DNA from: Candidatus Altimarinota bacterium
Lineage (GTDB): Bacteria > Patescibacteriota > Gracilibacteria > UBA4473
Reading direction: 5' to 3'
Assembly: GCA_021734785.1 (NCBI GenBank)
Contig: JAIPIF010000001.1
Span: forward strand, 248,001 to 312,000
DNA: 64,000 bases
Shown here: positions 44,001 through 51,877 of the stretch, in pieces
How positions within the stretch are numbered: position 1 is the first letter of the stretch
Layout: each line of letters opens with the position of its first letter
Translations under genes and position numbers: made by a program
The notes under the pieces: model-generated
Told to the model about the DNA's origin: nothing
What the model saw: the letters and a program-made list of their open reading frames with translations, nothing else
Databases searched by the model: none

Positions 44001-47000
44001 CTCCAAAGTCAATAATGACGGTTTGGCCACTGACCGTGAGATCGCCCTGAGTGTATTGACCTTCGCCCTGGTAGGTAAACGCTGGGTCAAGCTCATCGGT
44101 GGCAATCACATTTGTAAGAGGAATGTCTCCTTCGTTTTCTACGACAATCGTAAACGTCACCGTTTCTCCAGAGGGGACCGTATCGGGATAAATAAATTTT
44201 TGTACTTTTAAGTCCGGTTCTCCACCATCCTCGATCACGGTGTGACAAATGGTGTTGGCCGCTTGGACGCCGCCTCCGCTTCCGCCAGCGCCACTCACAG
44301 AGGTCTGAAGCATCGGGAAAATCCCGGCGGTCGCCCCGCCACCTCCTCCACCTCCGACAGAGGCAGTGGTGGCAGTGTTACAGATTTCGGTGTAGTTGGG
44401 GGTGGTGCCATCTACCTGTACGCGAAAAGAGAGGGTCTCTTCTCCATTCACCGGAATGGTGGAATAGGTGAGGGTCACCGTGTGTGTCCCGGAATCATAA
44501 CTGACCCCGGCGTCTCCACTGACAAAATTGAGCCAGCTGTCCAGTGGATCATCGAGAATCAGATTTTCCACCGGCTCAGTGCCGGTATTGACGACGCGAA
44601 CATTGTAAAAGAATTCCTGCATCGGCTGGAGGATGGCTCCGTTTGGCAGGTTGTTTCCGTCCATGTCTTCAGCCGTTTTATACACCTGGTATGCGACAAA
44701 TCCACCGCCGTCATCCACGTAGTGACAGATCGTGTTTTGTGCCTGTGGTCCACCAGGAGGATTGGAAAGCGCTGCCATCAAAAACTGTGCAAATCGCCAG
44801 ACGATTTTTTGATACAGACTCTGCTCCTGTGCTGTGGCGCCGCCGCCTCCTCCTCCGCCAGTGGTTTCCTCTGCCGTGTTACAGATTTCCGTGCCGTTTT
44901 GTGTCGAGTCTTCGACCTCCACCAAAAAGGTCTTGGTGTGACTGCCTCCCACAGGGATGGTGGGATAGGTGAGGGAGACGGTGTGGGTTGTTGTATCATA
45001 ACTGATGCCACTTCCTCCGCTGACAAAAAGAAGGGTTTCATCCAACTCATCTTCTAGAAAGAGTCCGGTCACGGCGACATCACCGGTATTGGTAACCACA
45101 ATGTCGTAGAAGAACTGTTCTCCCGGTTCGACCGTCGCGCCATTGGGCAGATCATTGCCCTGGAGATCATGTGCATTTTTTTCAATCGTGTAGTCTTCGG
45201 GGGGAATTGAAATTAAAAAACACTGCTGTGGAAGCGTGACTTCGGTTCCTGTCGGCTGATGAACCGCTTCCAAAAGTTCTCCGGCCAGCGGGTTACACAC
45301 CACGCCTGTGGCATCTTCGGCGAGTGACACATCAAAACTCTTGGAAACAGTCCCATTTCCGGGAATTTGATTCCCAAACGTGAGGGTCACCATTCCGTTG
45401 GAATACGAAATGCCACTCTCTCCGCCCTCAAACGTGAAATCAGAATCGAGCGGATCGGTCACAATGATATTCGGCGCGAGCGGGTCGCTTTGATTATTCG
45501 TAATCAAAATCGTAAACGTATAATCCTCTCCGGCTTCGAGCTGATCCGATCCCGGGGTGAGCTGATTTCCATTTTCATCATAGAATCGTTTTTCCAGCGA
45601 AAAGGAAACGCCGGGCTCACTCACGTCAAAACAGATGGGATCGGCGGAAGCCGTGACCCCCGAGGCCGTTTCCACTGCCGTGAGAAGTTCCCCAGAAACG
45701 GGGTTGCAGACGGATCCGGTGGCGCTTTGCGCTAGCTGGACTCCAAATGATTTGAGCGCAGTTTGACCCGCAGCAATCGGGTCAAAATCGACCGTGACAG
45801 TTCCACCGTTGTGCGTGACTCCGGTGTCTCCAGAAAGAAAAGAGAATCGCGGATCGAGTTCGTCGGTGACGACAATGTTTTCTGCGGTGACAGTGCCGGT
45901 GTTGGTCGCGGTGATGCGAAAGGTGTACGTGGCGCTGGGGTCGAGCTCGTCGGCTCCTGGAATTTTGAGATTTCCCGCCGTGTCAAACACCTGCTTCAAA
46001 ATGGAATATTCCGGAGGCGTGGTACTTTGTACGGGAAAACAAAGGGGCACTGCTGTCGCAGAGGTTCCGTCTGCCGCTATGGCAATGAGAGTTTGCCCCG
46101 AAAGTGGATTGCATACTTGACCACTTGCCGTGTCACTGAGCTCGACGATAAATGATTTGGTGACGAGGCTCCCGATCGGAATATTGCCAAAATTGATCGA
46201 AACAACACCGTTGGCATAGGATACGCCACTGTCACCGCCGGTAAAAGTAAACTGAGAATCAAGCGGATCGGTTGCTTGAACATTTTGAAGGAGAACGCTG
46301 CCCGTGTTTTCAGCCAGTATGGAAAACGTGTAGCTTTCTCCTGGAATCATTTCATCTTGTCCGGAGACAAGCTCGTTTCCATTGTTATCATAGGCTCGTT
46401 TTTCCAGTGTCATTTCTGGAGTCGCAACAGAAACAACCTCGAGGTCGAAGTACACCAAGGCGATGTTGGCAGCAGAAGAATACAGGGTATCAAGAACAAT
46501 CGTTCCGCTTGTATCGCTGACGACAAATTCCGGAGAACCCGCAGGATAGGTCTGCGAATACCCCACGGGCAATACTTTTTTGACCGTGACTTCTTCCGCA
46601 GAAAAAGAAAGATTGGCGGGGGTCATCCCCGGAAAATCAATGGTACCAATGGGAGCATTCAGGGCATCAGGAGAAGAAACATTCACGGTAAAAATTTCCG
46701 GATTGCTCCAGTCCAATGCGATCTCAACATTGTGAGCGGCATAGTTTTCATAATTTGGGTCTCCCGGAAGCTGCTGAGTAGCATTGTTGTGCAAATAGAC
46801 AAATACCCGTACCTGATCTCCTTCGTTCACAGTATCAACTGTTCGATAAAAGGGGAGAATGGTTGAAGAAAAGGAAGGAGCGGGTGGCGGAGGGCAGGGG
46901 GAGGCTCCACAATTACGTCCGTTGGCAAAATAAGGCTCCTGCAGTTGTAGCTCAGAAAACTGTGGATAATTTTGGGCTGCGTAATTGTGAACACAAGTCG

Positions 47001-47256
47001 GTTCCAGACAGGTTTGTGTGGTTCCATTATTATTCACAAATGTTCCCTCACAGCTGGTGAGCATCTCATCTTCGAGCTGTATCCCCGTGTTATAAAAATA
47101 CAAAAGGCGGGACAGGTCAAGAGCATTGATCCAGACTTCCTCTTCTGTCCCGTAAGGGGCCGCACAAGAAGGCAAACTCATTGTTGCTTCTGTGAGAGAG
47201 AGGTTCCCCGCGAGGCCAAAGACCAAAATACTGAGAACGAGCCATATTTTTTTCAT
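41071..47256 (-). CDS. Giant DUF11-repeat surface protein
   Basis: A 2061-residue exported protein. After the signal peptide (about 1-24) comes a Cys-containing N-terminal domain (about 25-270). Nine or so DUF11-type beta repeats follow (about 275-1490), each with a core such as YTFSILAENTGSVLLQNV and a pair of cysteines near its end (for example CNPVSG...CFDV). A DUF4215-like Cys motif (GEECDDGNTNNGDGCSASC) follows, then a further beta domain. The C-terminal region alternates SGNLTIDEDKNF, TGDLIIDENVDL and EGNIYIDKDV and looks like a short beta-solenoid. Two repeats carry poly-Gly insertions between their cysteines. The start overlaps the upstream small gene by 4 bases. It probably forms a fibre or adhesin. 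Confidence 0.83.
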   Translation of the reverse strand: MKKIWLVLSILVFGLAGNLSLTEATMSLPSCAAPYGTEEEVWINALDLSRLLYFYNTGIQLEDEMLTSCEGTFVNNNGTTQTCLEPTCVHNYAAQNYPQFSELQLQEPYFANGRNCGASPCPPPPAPSFSSTILPFYRTVDTVNEGDQVRVFVYLHNNATQQLPGDPNYENYAAHNVEIALDWSNPEIFTVNVSSPDALNAPIGTIDFPGMTPANLSFSAEEVTVKKVLPVGYSQTYPAGSPEFVVSDTSGTIVLDTLYSSAANIALVYFDLEVVSVATPEMTLEKRAYDNNGNELVSGQDEMIPGESYTFSILAENTGSVLLQNVQATDPLDSQFTFTGGDSGVSYANGVVSINFGNIPIGSLVTKSFIVELSDTASGQVCNPLSGQTLIAIAADGTSATAVPLCFPVQSTTPPEYSILKQVFDTAGNLKIPGADELDPSATYTFRITATNTGTVTAENIVVTDELDPRFSFLSGDTGVTHNGGTVTVDFDPIAAGQTALKSFGVQLAQSATGSVCNPVSGELLTAVETASGVTASADPICFDVSEPGVSFSLEKRFYDENGNQLTPGSDQLEAGEDYTFTILITNNQSDPLAPNIIVTDPLDSDFTFEGGESGISYSNGMVTLTFGNQIPGNGTVSKSFDVSLAEDATGVVCNPLAGELLEAVHQPTGTEVTLPQQCFLISIPPEDYTIEKNAHDLQGNDLPNGATVEPGEQFFYDIVVTNTGDVAVTGLFLEDELDETLLFVSGGSGISYDTTTHTVSLTYPTIPVGGSHTKTFLVEVEDSTQNGTEICNTAEETTGGGGGGGATAQEQSLYQKIVWRFAQFLMAALSNPPGGPQAQNTICHYVDDGGGFVAYQVYKTAEDMDGNNLPNGAILQPMQEFFYNVRVVNTGTEPVENLILDDPLDSWLNFVSGDAGVSYDSGTHTVTLTYSTIPVNGEETLSFRVQVDGTTPNYTEICNTATTASVGGGGGGGATAGIFPMLQTSVSGAGGSGGGVQAANTICHTVIEDGGEPDLKVQKFIYPDTVPSGETVTFTIVVENEGDIPLTNVIATDELDPAFTYQGEGQYTQGDLTVSGQTVIIDFGDLALGESKVHQFVVEVNGEAGETICNQVSATAAEINWSETATACVTVTGGNYDLTLTKLIDPASLPSGEKATFSIVVENTGDLLLTEVIATDELDLAFTFQGEGPVMEGNLTVNGQIVTIDFDTLAPGESKMHEFSVQVEGDPGEEICNTVTATAAEIDWSELAEACLTITGGSGEYELNIEKTSSASSVPVGGMTTFSIVVENTGDNPLTEVIATDNLGDSFLLTGEGPIMEGELTLDNQIVTIDFGSLEPGQSKMHQFSVLVSGSAGETLCNLVSATTAEIDWAVMDEVCLTITGGGDPFDVEKTASDSGGAPLQDGDTVTPGENISYHITFENVSSTVFATDALDENLTFLDFSGNNLGTNQIIEWKVTSSETFTIDVLVNQDTPDGTIICNSVSAVSQLGGGVNQAVVTPPLCLEVEGGGPPPEPVCGNGIVEPGEECDDGNTNNGDGCSASCTEEGNGSPPVNPSIGFCDTNPNSSDWVCKQAYPDWDLDDPAYIAYKQCLEDLENTNEAKAICLAKWAEGVGYFPLCTPKDGFSLAAAGGTDWDDLWQEQCDPQIECPPDPCEYVNLSITKTVTPETVALHENPHYTVSLIATPVAPWTVTLKDIKIFDFSVPADSGWIWNRQLSDPYTRWEWNPHGEDATYGENFFWYNDIGGGVTLPATGKAFTVSYDMNTMLTVEDDFAENIKNVAFAVVELEAVKYDEGGTAVEEAASTSTIESCEEFLRVRDLFDSTEGDTAEVSIQRPYVEIGGGGSLGAQNLQTDYEKLTGTQGIFDEQQVGEEDLENLDDFTTSLDALVANLKENTTQTGDTFWGTEFKTIADESGVHFLESGNLTIDEDKNFDQAKTFFIETGDLIIDENVDLTGDIAAFIVREGNIYIDKDVSDIDGVFIAEQGKIFSAGVSHKQLLISGSLMGDARHLLRDRKYIGYTDDTGNFQLEPNIVITFDWRLIDATPPALESFLGQGWGQPEE

Positions 47257-47501
47257 TCTTGTGAAGGAGGAGGGAAGAGGTCTGCTGCGCGCATAAAATT
47301 ATCAGGGACGGATAAAATCGCACCGGATTCATCTGTTACAAAGTCAATATGCGGGAGCTGATCCGGTGACACGGTCGTCGTAATAGGAATCGGTTTTTTG
47401 GTTTCTGCTGGTGGCGAAGGCGCAAAAAACTCTTTCCGGACGAGAAAAAGCACGGTCACGGCCACCACGAGAATGAGGACGCCGAGAATCCATCGTTTCA
47501 T
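47253..47501 (-). CDS. Small single-pass membrane protein
   Basis: An 82-residue protein with one N-terminal membrane helix (WILGVLILVVAVTVLFLV, residues 3-20) and a Pro-rich extracytoplasmic tail ending with PPPSQE. No family is recognised. It is the first gene of the operon with the giant DUF11 protein and the VirD4-like ATPase, overlapping the DUF11 gene by 4 bases. That coupling suggests a role in export or anchoring of the large protein. Confidence 0.75.
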   Translation of the reverse strand: MKRWILGVLILVVAVTVLFLVRKEFFAPSPPAETKKPIPITTTVSPDQLPHIDFVTDESGAILSVPDNFMRAADLFPPPSQE

Positions 47502-47527
47502 GAAAAACAGGAGAGGAAATCCATATC

Positions 47528-47556
47528 ATTGTCTCGTGTTTCATGCGGTATGACAA
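47528..47556 (-). promoter_or_regulatory. Promoter of the DUF11-VirD4 operon
   Basis: Minus-strand TTGTCA (47551-47556), 17-bp spacer, GACAAT (47528-47533), about 26 bases before the ATG. Confidence 0.6.
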
Positions 47557-47596
47557 ATTTTTTCCCCTATTTTTTTCTGAAAAAATTGGCACTCGG

Positions 47597-47625
47597 CTGT
47601 ACTTTTTGCCAAAACTTTCTACAAT
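47597..47625 (+). promoter_or_regulatory. Promoter of dnaJ
   Basis: TACAAT (47620-47625), 7 bases before the ATG; CTGTAC at 17 bp is a weak -35. A leaderless mRNA is predicted. No CIRCE-type inverted repeat is seen. Confidence 0.55.
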
Positions 47626-47632
47626 CCTGCCG

Positions 47633-48694
47633 ATGACCGAAAATCTGTACGACATTCTCGGTGTTTCCAAAAGCGCATCCAAAGAGGAAATAAAAAAGGC
47701 GTACCGCGCTGCCGCCAAAAAGCATCATCCGGACAAAGGCGGTGACGCAGAAACCTTCAAAAAAATTCGCGAAGCGTACTCAGTTCTTTCTGACGAGGAC
47801 AAACGGGCTCAGTACGACCAATTTGGATCGGCAGAGGGTCCTCGCGGAGGCATGAATGGATTTTCTGGTTTTGGGGGCGGCGGCGGATTTTCCGCCTCTG
47901 GTGCTGGATTTGATTTTGACAATGTTGAGGATATTTTTTCCAGCTTTTTTGGCGGAGGGACCCAGTTTCGTTCCGCTCGAAAGACCTCAAACAGAGGGGG
48001 AGATCTCGAAGTGGAGGTCGAGCTTGATTTCGGTGAGGCACTCCGCGGAACCGAAAAAACCTTCACCTCCAAACACCTTGTCTCCTGCGAAAAATGTGAC
48101 GGCAAGGGGGGAAAAGATGCCAAAAAATGTTCTGTCTGTCAGGGAACAGGCCAGGTGTCCCAAAAAATGTCGACGCCGTTTGGGATGGTGCAGCAGCGCA
48201 CCGTGTGCTCCGAATGCGGGGGTTCCGGGTCGACGTTTGCCGAAAAATGCGCAGTCTGCCAGGGCGAAGGACGCGTCGAAAAATCACGAAAAATTACGGT
48301 GAAGATCCCAGAAGGCGTACAGAGTGGCGAAACGCTGCGTGTCCGCGGTGAGGGGGAGGCCGGTCGTCGAGAGGGGGCGGCGGGAGATCTCTTTGTTCAC
48401 ATCCGCGTCAAGCCCTCCAAGCAATTTGAACGCCGCGGATTGGATTTGATTTCCGAGCTTTCGCTCTCTCTCAAAGATGCCCTGCTCGGCGGAAAATTTC
48501 CTGTGGAAACCTTCTGGGGCAAGGGAGAAATCACGGTACCAGAGCTGACCCGAGACGGAACCCGTCTTCGCCTGATTGGCAAAGGCGTGCGTCGTGGCGG
48601 GCAAAAAGGCGATCACTTTGTCATTGTGCGATACGATTTCCCCAAAAAACTGTCGGCTAAAGAAAAAGAATTGCTCAAAAAACTTGAGATTTAA
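47633..48694 (+). CDS. dnaJ: Chaperone DnaJ
   Basis: A 353-residue type I Hsp40. The J domain (about 1-70) has the HPD motif in KKHHPDKGG and ends RAQYDQFG. A Gly/Phe-rich linker follows ([18 protein letters not shown]). The zinc-binding region has four C-x-x-C-x-G-x-G motifs ([32 protein letters not shown]). The C-terminal substrate-binding domains follow ([20 protein letters not shown]). DnaK and GrpE are not adjacent. The ATG at 47633 is fixed by homology and by the -10 that precedes it. Confidence 0.95.
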   Translation: MTENLYDILGVSKSASKEEIKKAYRAAAKKHHPDKGGDAETFKKIREAYSVLSDEDKRAQYDQFGSAEGPRGGMNGFSGFGGGGGFSASGAGFDFDNVEDIFSSFFGGGTQFRSARKTSNRGGDLEVEVELDFGEALRGTEKTFTSKHLVSCEKCDGKGGKDAKKCSVCQGTGQVSQKMSTPFGMVQQRTVCSECGGSGSTFAEKCAVCQGEGRVEKSRKITVKIPEGVQSGETLRVRGEGEAGRREGAAGDLFVHIRVKPSKQFERRGLDLISELSLSLKDALLGGKFPVETFWGKGEITVPELTRDGTRLRLIGKGVRRGGQKGDHFVIVRYDFPKKLSAKEKELLKKLEI

Positions 48695-48813
48695 TCTTCT
48701 TCGGGAGCAAGGTGCCGGTGAACCGCGTCAGAGATGTGTTGGGAGGTAGAGACGATTTCAAATGGCAGGTCTTCAATGTTCCATTCCTGTTCCGGTGTGC
48801 TTGAGAGATTCAT
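48691..48813 (-). CDS. 40-residue hypothetical small protein with strong promoter
   Basis: A short open frame encoding 40 residues, starting [20 protein letters not shown] and ending RHLAPEED. It is acidic and has no membrane segment. Support comes from a near-consensus promoter (TTGACC-17-TAAAAT) 27 bases upstream and from the compact fit: its TAA shares 2 bases with the convergent dnaJ stop. No family is recognised. It could be a small regulatory or binding peptide; the function is unknown. Confidence 0.6.
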   Translation of the reverse strand: MNLSSTPEQEWNIEDLPFEIVSTSQHISDAVHRHLAPEED

Positions 48814-48840
48814 GTTTCTTTTTTTGAAATCCGAGAAGAG

Positions 48841-48869
48841 ATTTTAACACAAAAAAACAAAAAGGTCAA
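48841..48869 (-). promoter_or_regulatory. Promoter of the 40-residue gene
   Basis: Minus-strand TTGACC (48864-48869), 17-bp spacer, TAAAAT (48841-48846). Confidence 0.65.
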
Positions 48870-48903
48870 ACCCCTTCTTCGCAAAAAACAAAAAAAGTGC
48901 CCT

Positions 48904-49047
48904 CTAGCAATTGAGTCCCTTCTCTCGAAGTTCTTCGCGCCGCTCACGAGCTTTGGCTTTATTGTTTCGTTTGGCCATCGATGACTTGCGTCGTCGCTCA
49001 TTAATTTCGTGTCCGCCGTGCTGTTTGGCGCCGCCTTTGTTGGTCAT
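48904..49047 (-). CDS. 47-residue very basic small protein
   Basis: A short open frame encoding 47 residues, starting MTNKGGAKQHGGHEINERRR and ending LREKGLNC. Nearly a third of residues are Lys or Arg, with KRNNKAKARERREELREKG forming a likely basic helix. A strong promoter (TTGACA-16-TACACT) lies 24 bases upstream. Such composition fits a nucleic-acid- or ribosome-associated protein, but I recognise no family. It lies between the 40-residue gene and the amidase-SpoIID gene, on the same strand. Confidence 0.65.
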   Translation of the reverse strand: MTNKGGAKQHGGHEINERRRKSSMAKRNNKAKARERREELREKGLNC

Positions 49048-49071
49048 TTTTTCAAAAGAAAATTCAGGCGA

Positions 49072-49099
49072 AGTGTAGTTTCCCTCTCGGTTTTGTCAA
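49072..49099 (-). promoter_or_regulatory. Promoter of the 47-residue gene
   Basis: Minus-strand consensus TTGACA (49094-49099), 16-bp spacer, TACACT (49072-49077). Confidence 0.7.
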
Positions 49100-49124
49100 C
49101 TTTTTCCACAAAAGCTCTTTTCTC

Positions 49125-51674
49125 TCAGTACACTTTCTGCACTTCCAGCCCCTCAAAAAAGTAATCGATGATTTCTTTGGCAGACTTGCCCTGCTCTGCC
49201 AAGACGCGGGCGGAATTTCCCGAGAGTCCTACCCCGTGGCCTTTTTTCTCCAGCCCTTTGTCGTAGGGCAGCTCTCGCTCACGTGCCCAGGGATATTGTG
49301 ATTTCCAGGGATTGATACTTCTCCCGTCTGATTGAGTATAGTAGGGTCCAATGACCGGAACCCCATCTTTGGTCAGCACTTCTCCGGCTGTTTCTTGTAC
49401 CAGTGATTTTTGTTCTGTGTGGTAGTTTTCCCACATTTTCCCCAGATACAGCTGGCTCGTCCGAGGATCATCTTCCAAATCATACAGATCGGTGGGAAAT
49501 TTTTCTCGGGTGGTGGAGTACACCAGCGCATAGCTTCGCGCTAGGATATGGATCACATGTCGCTTGGTTTCCGGTTCGGTGGAGGGTTCCTCCCCCAGTC
49601 CCCAGAGGTATTTTTCAATCGAGAGTTCATTGACCACCAGGAGGGATTCATCCTGCTCTGGGTACAGATGGAGGACGTCACGAAACTGATTGTACGGCGT
49701 CTGGGCACTGCCAAATTGCGGATGCTGATAGTTTTCAATCGTGAGCGTGCCGGTGGTTTTGAGCGACAGATTTGCGAGTCCGCTTCGTTCAATGGGTTTT
49801 TCTATTCCCTCAATCTTTACACGGATACGCGGAAATTTTCCGTCGACCAAATGAGTAAACACTTTGACAGCGGTAAATGCCGGAATTTCTGCGATTTTTT
49901 CCGACCCCGTCCAAAGGCCGACCGACTTGTCGGCAGTGATTTCTGCAAAACGATCGTCAAATCCTGCGATTTTAATTTTCGTTGGAGGGGCATTTTCCGC
50001 GGTACGGTTTTCTGCCTGTACGACAGCGGGGTCATTTTTTTTGATGGTGGGGCCCTGACGGACAAAGTTCTCTCGTCCCCCGCGAATCAGACTTTTGTCT
50101 CCTGAAACCTGAAATGGAACAAAAAACTGCATTTTTGCAAACAGGCTCTCAAATACTTCGTCGGCCAAAAAGGTGGGGGAGAGCTTCAAATAATATAGGC
50201 CGTTGGGTGTTTTTTTGACCTGGAGCTCGCTCTGAAAAATTCCGCGAGATCCCGGACGGGTGTCTTCGCTGAGATAAAACTTGCCAATCGTCGATCCCTC
50301 CGGAACATTTTCTACGGCGAGAGAGGTGCCTTTGAGCCAGGTTTTGTCGGTATTGTTTCTCGCACGAGCCTGGAGCATGACCGTGTCTTTTCGCTGGACC
50401 TGTGTGGGGTTGAGGATGGAGTCGGGCTCAAAAGGAAGTTTTTTTTCTGCTCGGACAAATTTTTTCTCAGCGTACACCTGTGGGGCGACAGTACTTTTAC
50501 TCAAGAAATCTTTTCCTTTTGGTCCCTGGTCACGAAATTCTTCTAGCAGCTCCAGGTACTGTTTGGTCTGCAGTCGAATGAGGGGGAGCATTTCCAGCAG
50601 ATTTTTCCCAGGACACGCCGTGCCGTGCCCGTATCGTGCGACCTGGCTATGCCCCGAGACATTGTATGAATTTTTTCCCAAAAAATCCGTACGCCCGAGC
50701 GGGTCCACTTCCAACCGATCAGAGAGATCTGCCAGGAGTAGTGAGAGGATATGGATTTGTGCATCGGTGGGGGACTCGTACTGAAAATTTCCCATCAGGC
50801 AGATGCCCACGGAGCCGACATTGTGGTAGGCCGTGTGTGCTCCGACGGATCTTGGGCCCCCAGAGCGTCCTTCATAAATATTGCCCTGCTTGTCAACAAT
50901 GTAGTTGTATCCGATGTCTCCCCACCCATTTGTCACCGTGTGATAAAAATAAATGGCGCGCAGCAGTTCTTTTGGGCTGTAGCGGCGCGCGCGGGAATCT
51001 TCATTTTCTGCGGTATGATGGATCACAAATTTTTCGATTTTTGGACTTTCTTTGATCGGCCAAAATAACCGTTCGCCATTTTCTTCTGTGCGAATGGTCT
51101 CCGGTTTGTACTTCGGCGGTACCACAGCGATCTCTGGATGAAACCATCGCCGGAGGATCTGCCCGGGCTTGAGTTTTGTCCTGAGCGTGCTCTCCCAGCG
51201 GAGTGACTCATCGGCACCCCATTCGCTTCTGGTAAAAAACCGAGGACTCATGCCTTCGGGAAACTGCAGGGATTCGGGTAAGTTTTTGTTGTTGAGCAGT
51301 GTCTGATCATTTGCTCCCAGCTGTGCGACGAGGTTTTCTCCGGGACGGTGTGTGTTGAAAAAATGAAAGACGACCGGCGTTTCGGTTTCCGTTCGAAGTT
51401 TGAGCGAGTGTCTGGGGTCTGAAAAAAAGAGCAGCTGCAGGGTTCCGGGGTTGTCTTCACTTGGCTCCCAGGCAGTCCACTCATTTGTTTCGGGGTGCAA
51501 AAATTCTACCGCCGGTGGGAGCGTTTTCTCTTGCGAAAAAAGAGTCACGGCATTCCACGGTGCGTCGGTTTGCATTGCAAAGGTTGCTGCAGGGAGCGTG
51601 GCCGTTTCTTCAAAAAATGGCATCGGTGTACCGTGCCAGAGCGACGCGAGTCCCAAAACAATTCCTTCAAGCAT
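49125..51674 (-). CDS. N-acetylmuramoyl-L-alanine amidase fused to a SpoIID/LytB domain
   Basis: An 849-residue envelope protein with two cell-wall modules. The N-terminal segment (MLEGIVLGLASLWHGTPM) may be a weak signal. Residues about 215-365 form a PGRP/Amidase_2 domain: KFVIHHTAEN (first zinc His), GYNYIVDKQGNIYEGR, VGAHTAYHNVGSVGICLMG, and VSGHSQVARYGHGTACPGK (later His and Cys). A beta-rich linker of about 280 residues follows. Residues about 665-845 match SpoIID/LytB: LHLYPEQDESLLVVNELSIE, ARSYALVY, VQETAGEVL and GHGVGLSGNSARVLAEQGKS. SpoIID enzymes cleave denuded glycan made by amidases, so this fusion places both steps in one chain. It has its own promoter. Confidence 0.9.
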   Translation of the reverse strand: MLEGIVLGLASLWHGTPMPFFEETATLPAATFAMQTDAPWNAVTLFSQEKTLPPAVEFLHPETNEWTAWEPSEDNPGTLQLLFFSDPRHSLKLRTETETPVVFHFFNTHRPGENLVAQLGANDQTLLNNKNLPESLQFPEGMSPRFFTRSEWGADESLRWESTLRTKLKPGQILRRWFHPEIAVVPPKYKPETIRTEENGERLFWPIKESPKIEKFVIHHTAENEDSRARRYSPKELLRAIYFYHTVTNGWGDIGYNYIVDKQGNIYEGRSGGPRSVGAHTAYHNVGSVGICLMGNFQYESPTDAQIHILSLLLADLSDRLEVDPLGRTDFLGKNSYNVSGHSQVARYGHGTACPGKNLLEMLPLIRLQTKQYLELLEEFRDQGPKGKDFLSKSTVAPQVYAEKKFVRAEKKLPFEPDSILNPTQVQRKDTVMLQARARNNTDKTWLKGTSLAVENVPEGSTIGKFYLSEDTRPGSRGIFQSELQVKKTPNGLYYLKLSPTFLADEVFESLFAKMQFFVPFQVSGDKSLIRGGRENFVRQGPTIKKNDPAVVQAENRTAENAPPTKIKIAGFDDRFAEITADKSVGLWTGSEKIAEIPAFTAVKVFTHLVDGKFPRIRVKIEGIEKPIERSGLANLSLKTTGTLTIENYQHPQFGSAQTPYNQFRDVLHLYPEQDESLLVVNELSIEKYLWGLGEEPSTEPETKRHVIHILARSYALVYSTTREKFPTDLYDLEDDPRTSQLYLGKMWENYHTEQKSLVQETAGEVLTKDGVPVIGPYYTQSDGRSINPWKSQYPWARERELPYDKGLEKKGHGVGLSGNSARVLAEQGKSAKEIIDYFFEGLEVQKVY

Positions 51675-51695
51675 GTGTATTTTTGTATCGCGGGA

Positions 51696-51723
51696 ATTGT
51701 AGCACGCCCGTGAGTTTGGTCAA
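51696..51723 (-). promoter_or_regulatory. Promoter of the amidase-SpoIID gene
   Basis: Minus-strand TTGACC (51718-51723), 16-bp spacer, TACAAT (51696-51701), 21 bases before the ATG. Confidence 0.7.
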
Positions 51724-51877
51724 AAATTTTGTTCAGAAAATTTTAGGAAATTGGTTTTCGGCCGGAGGGAATTTTTTTATGATGCGCAAGATCCAATCTT
51801 GGCCCTCTGAGGCAGGGCGTTTGCAAAACGCCCAAACGGGATTTTTTACTGTGTTTTTCCAAAAGAGAGACTGCTTT

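Noticed and set aside
48810-49001. 63-codon minus-strand frame overlapping the two tiny genes
   Set aside because: It covers the promoter of the 40-residue gene and is out of frame with the better supported small genes.
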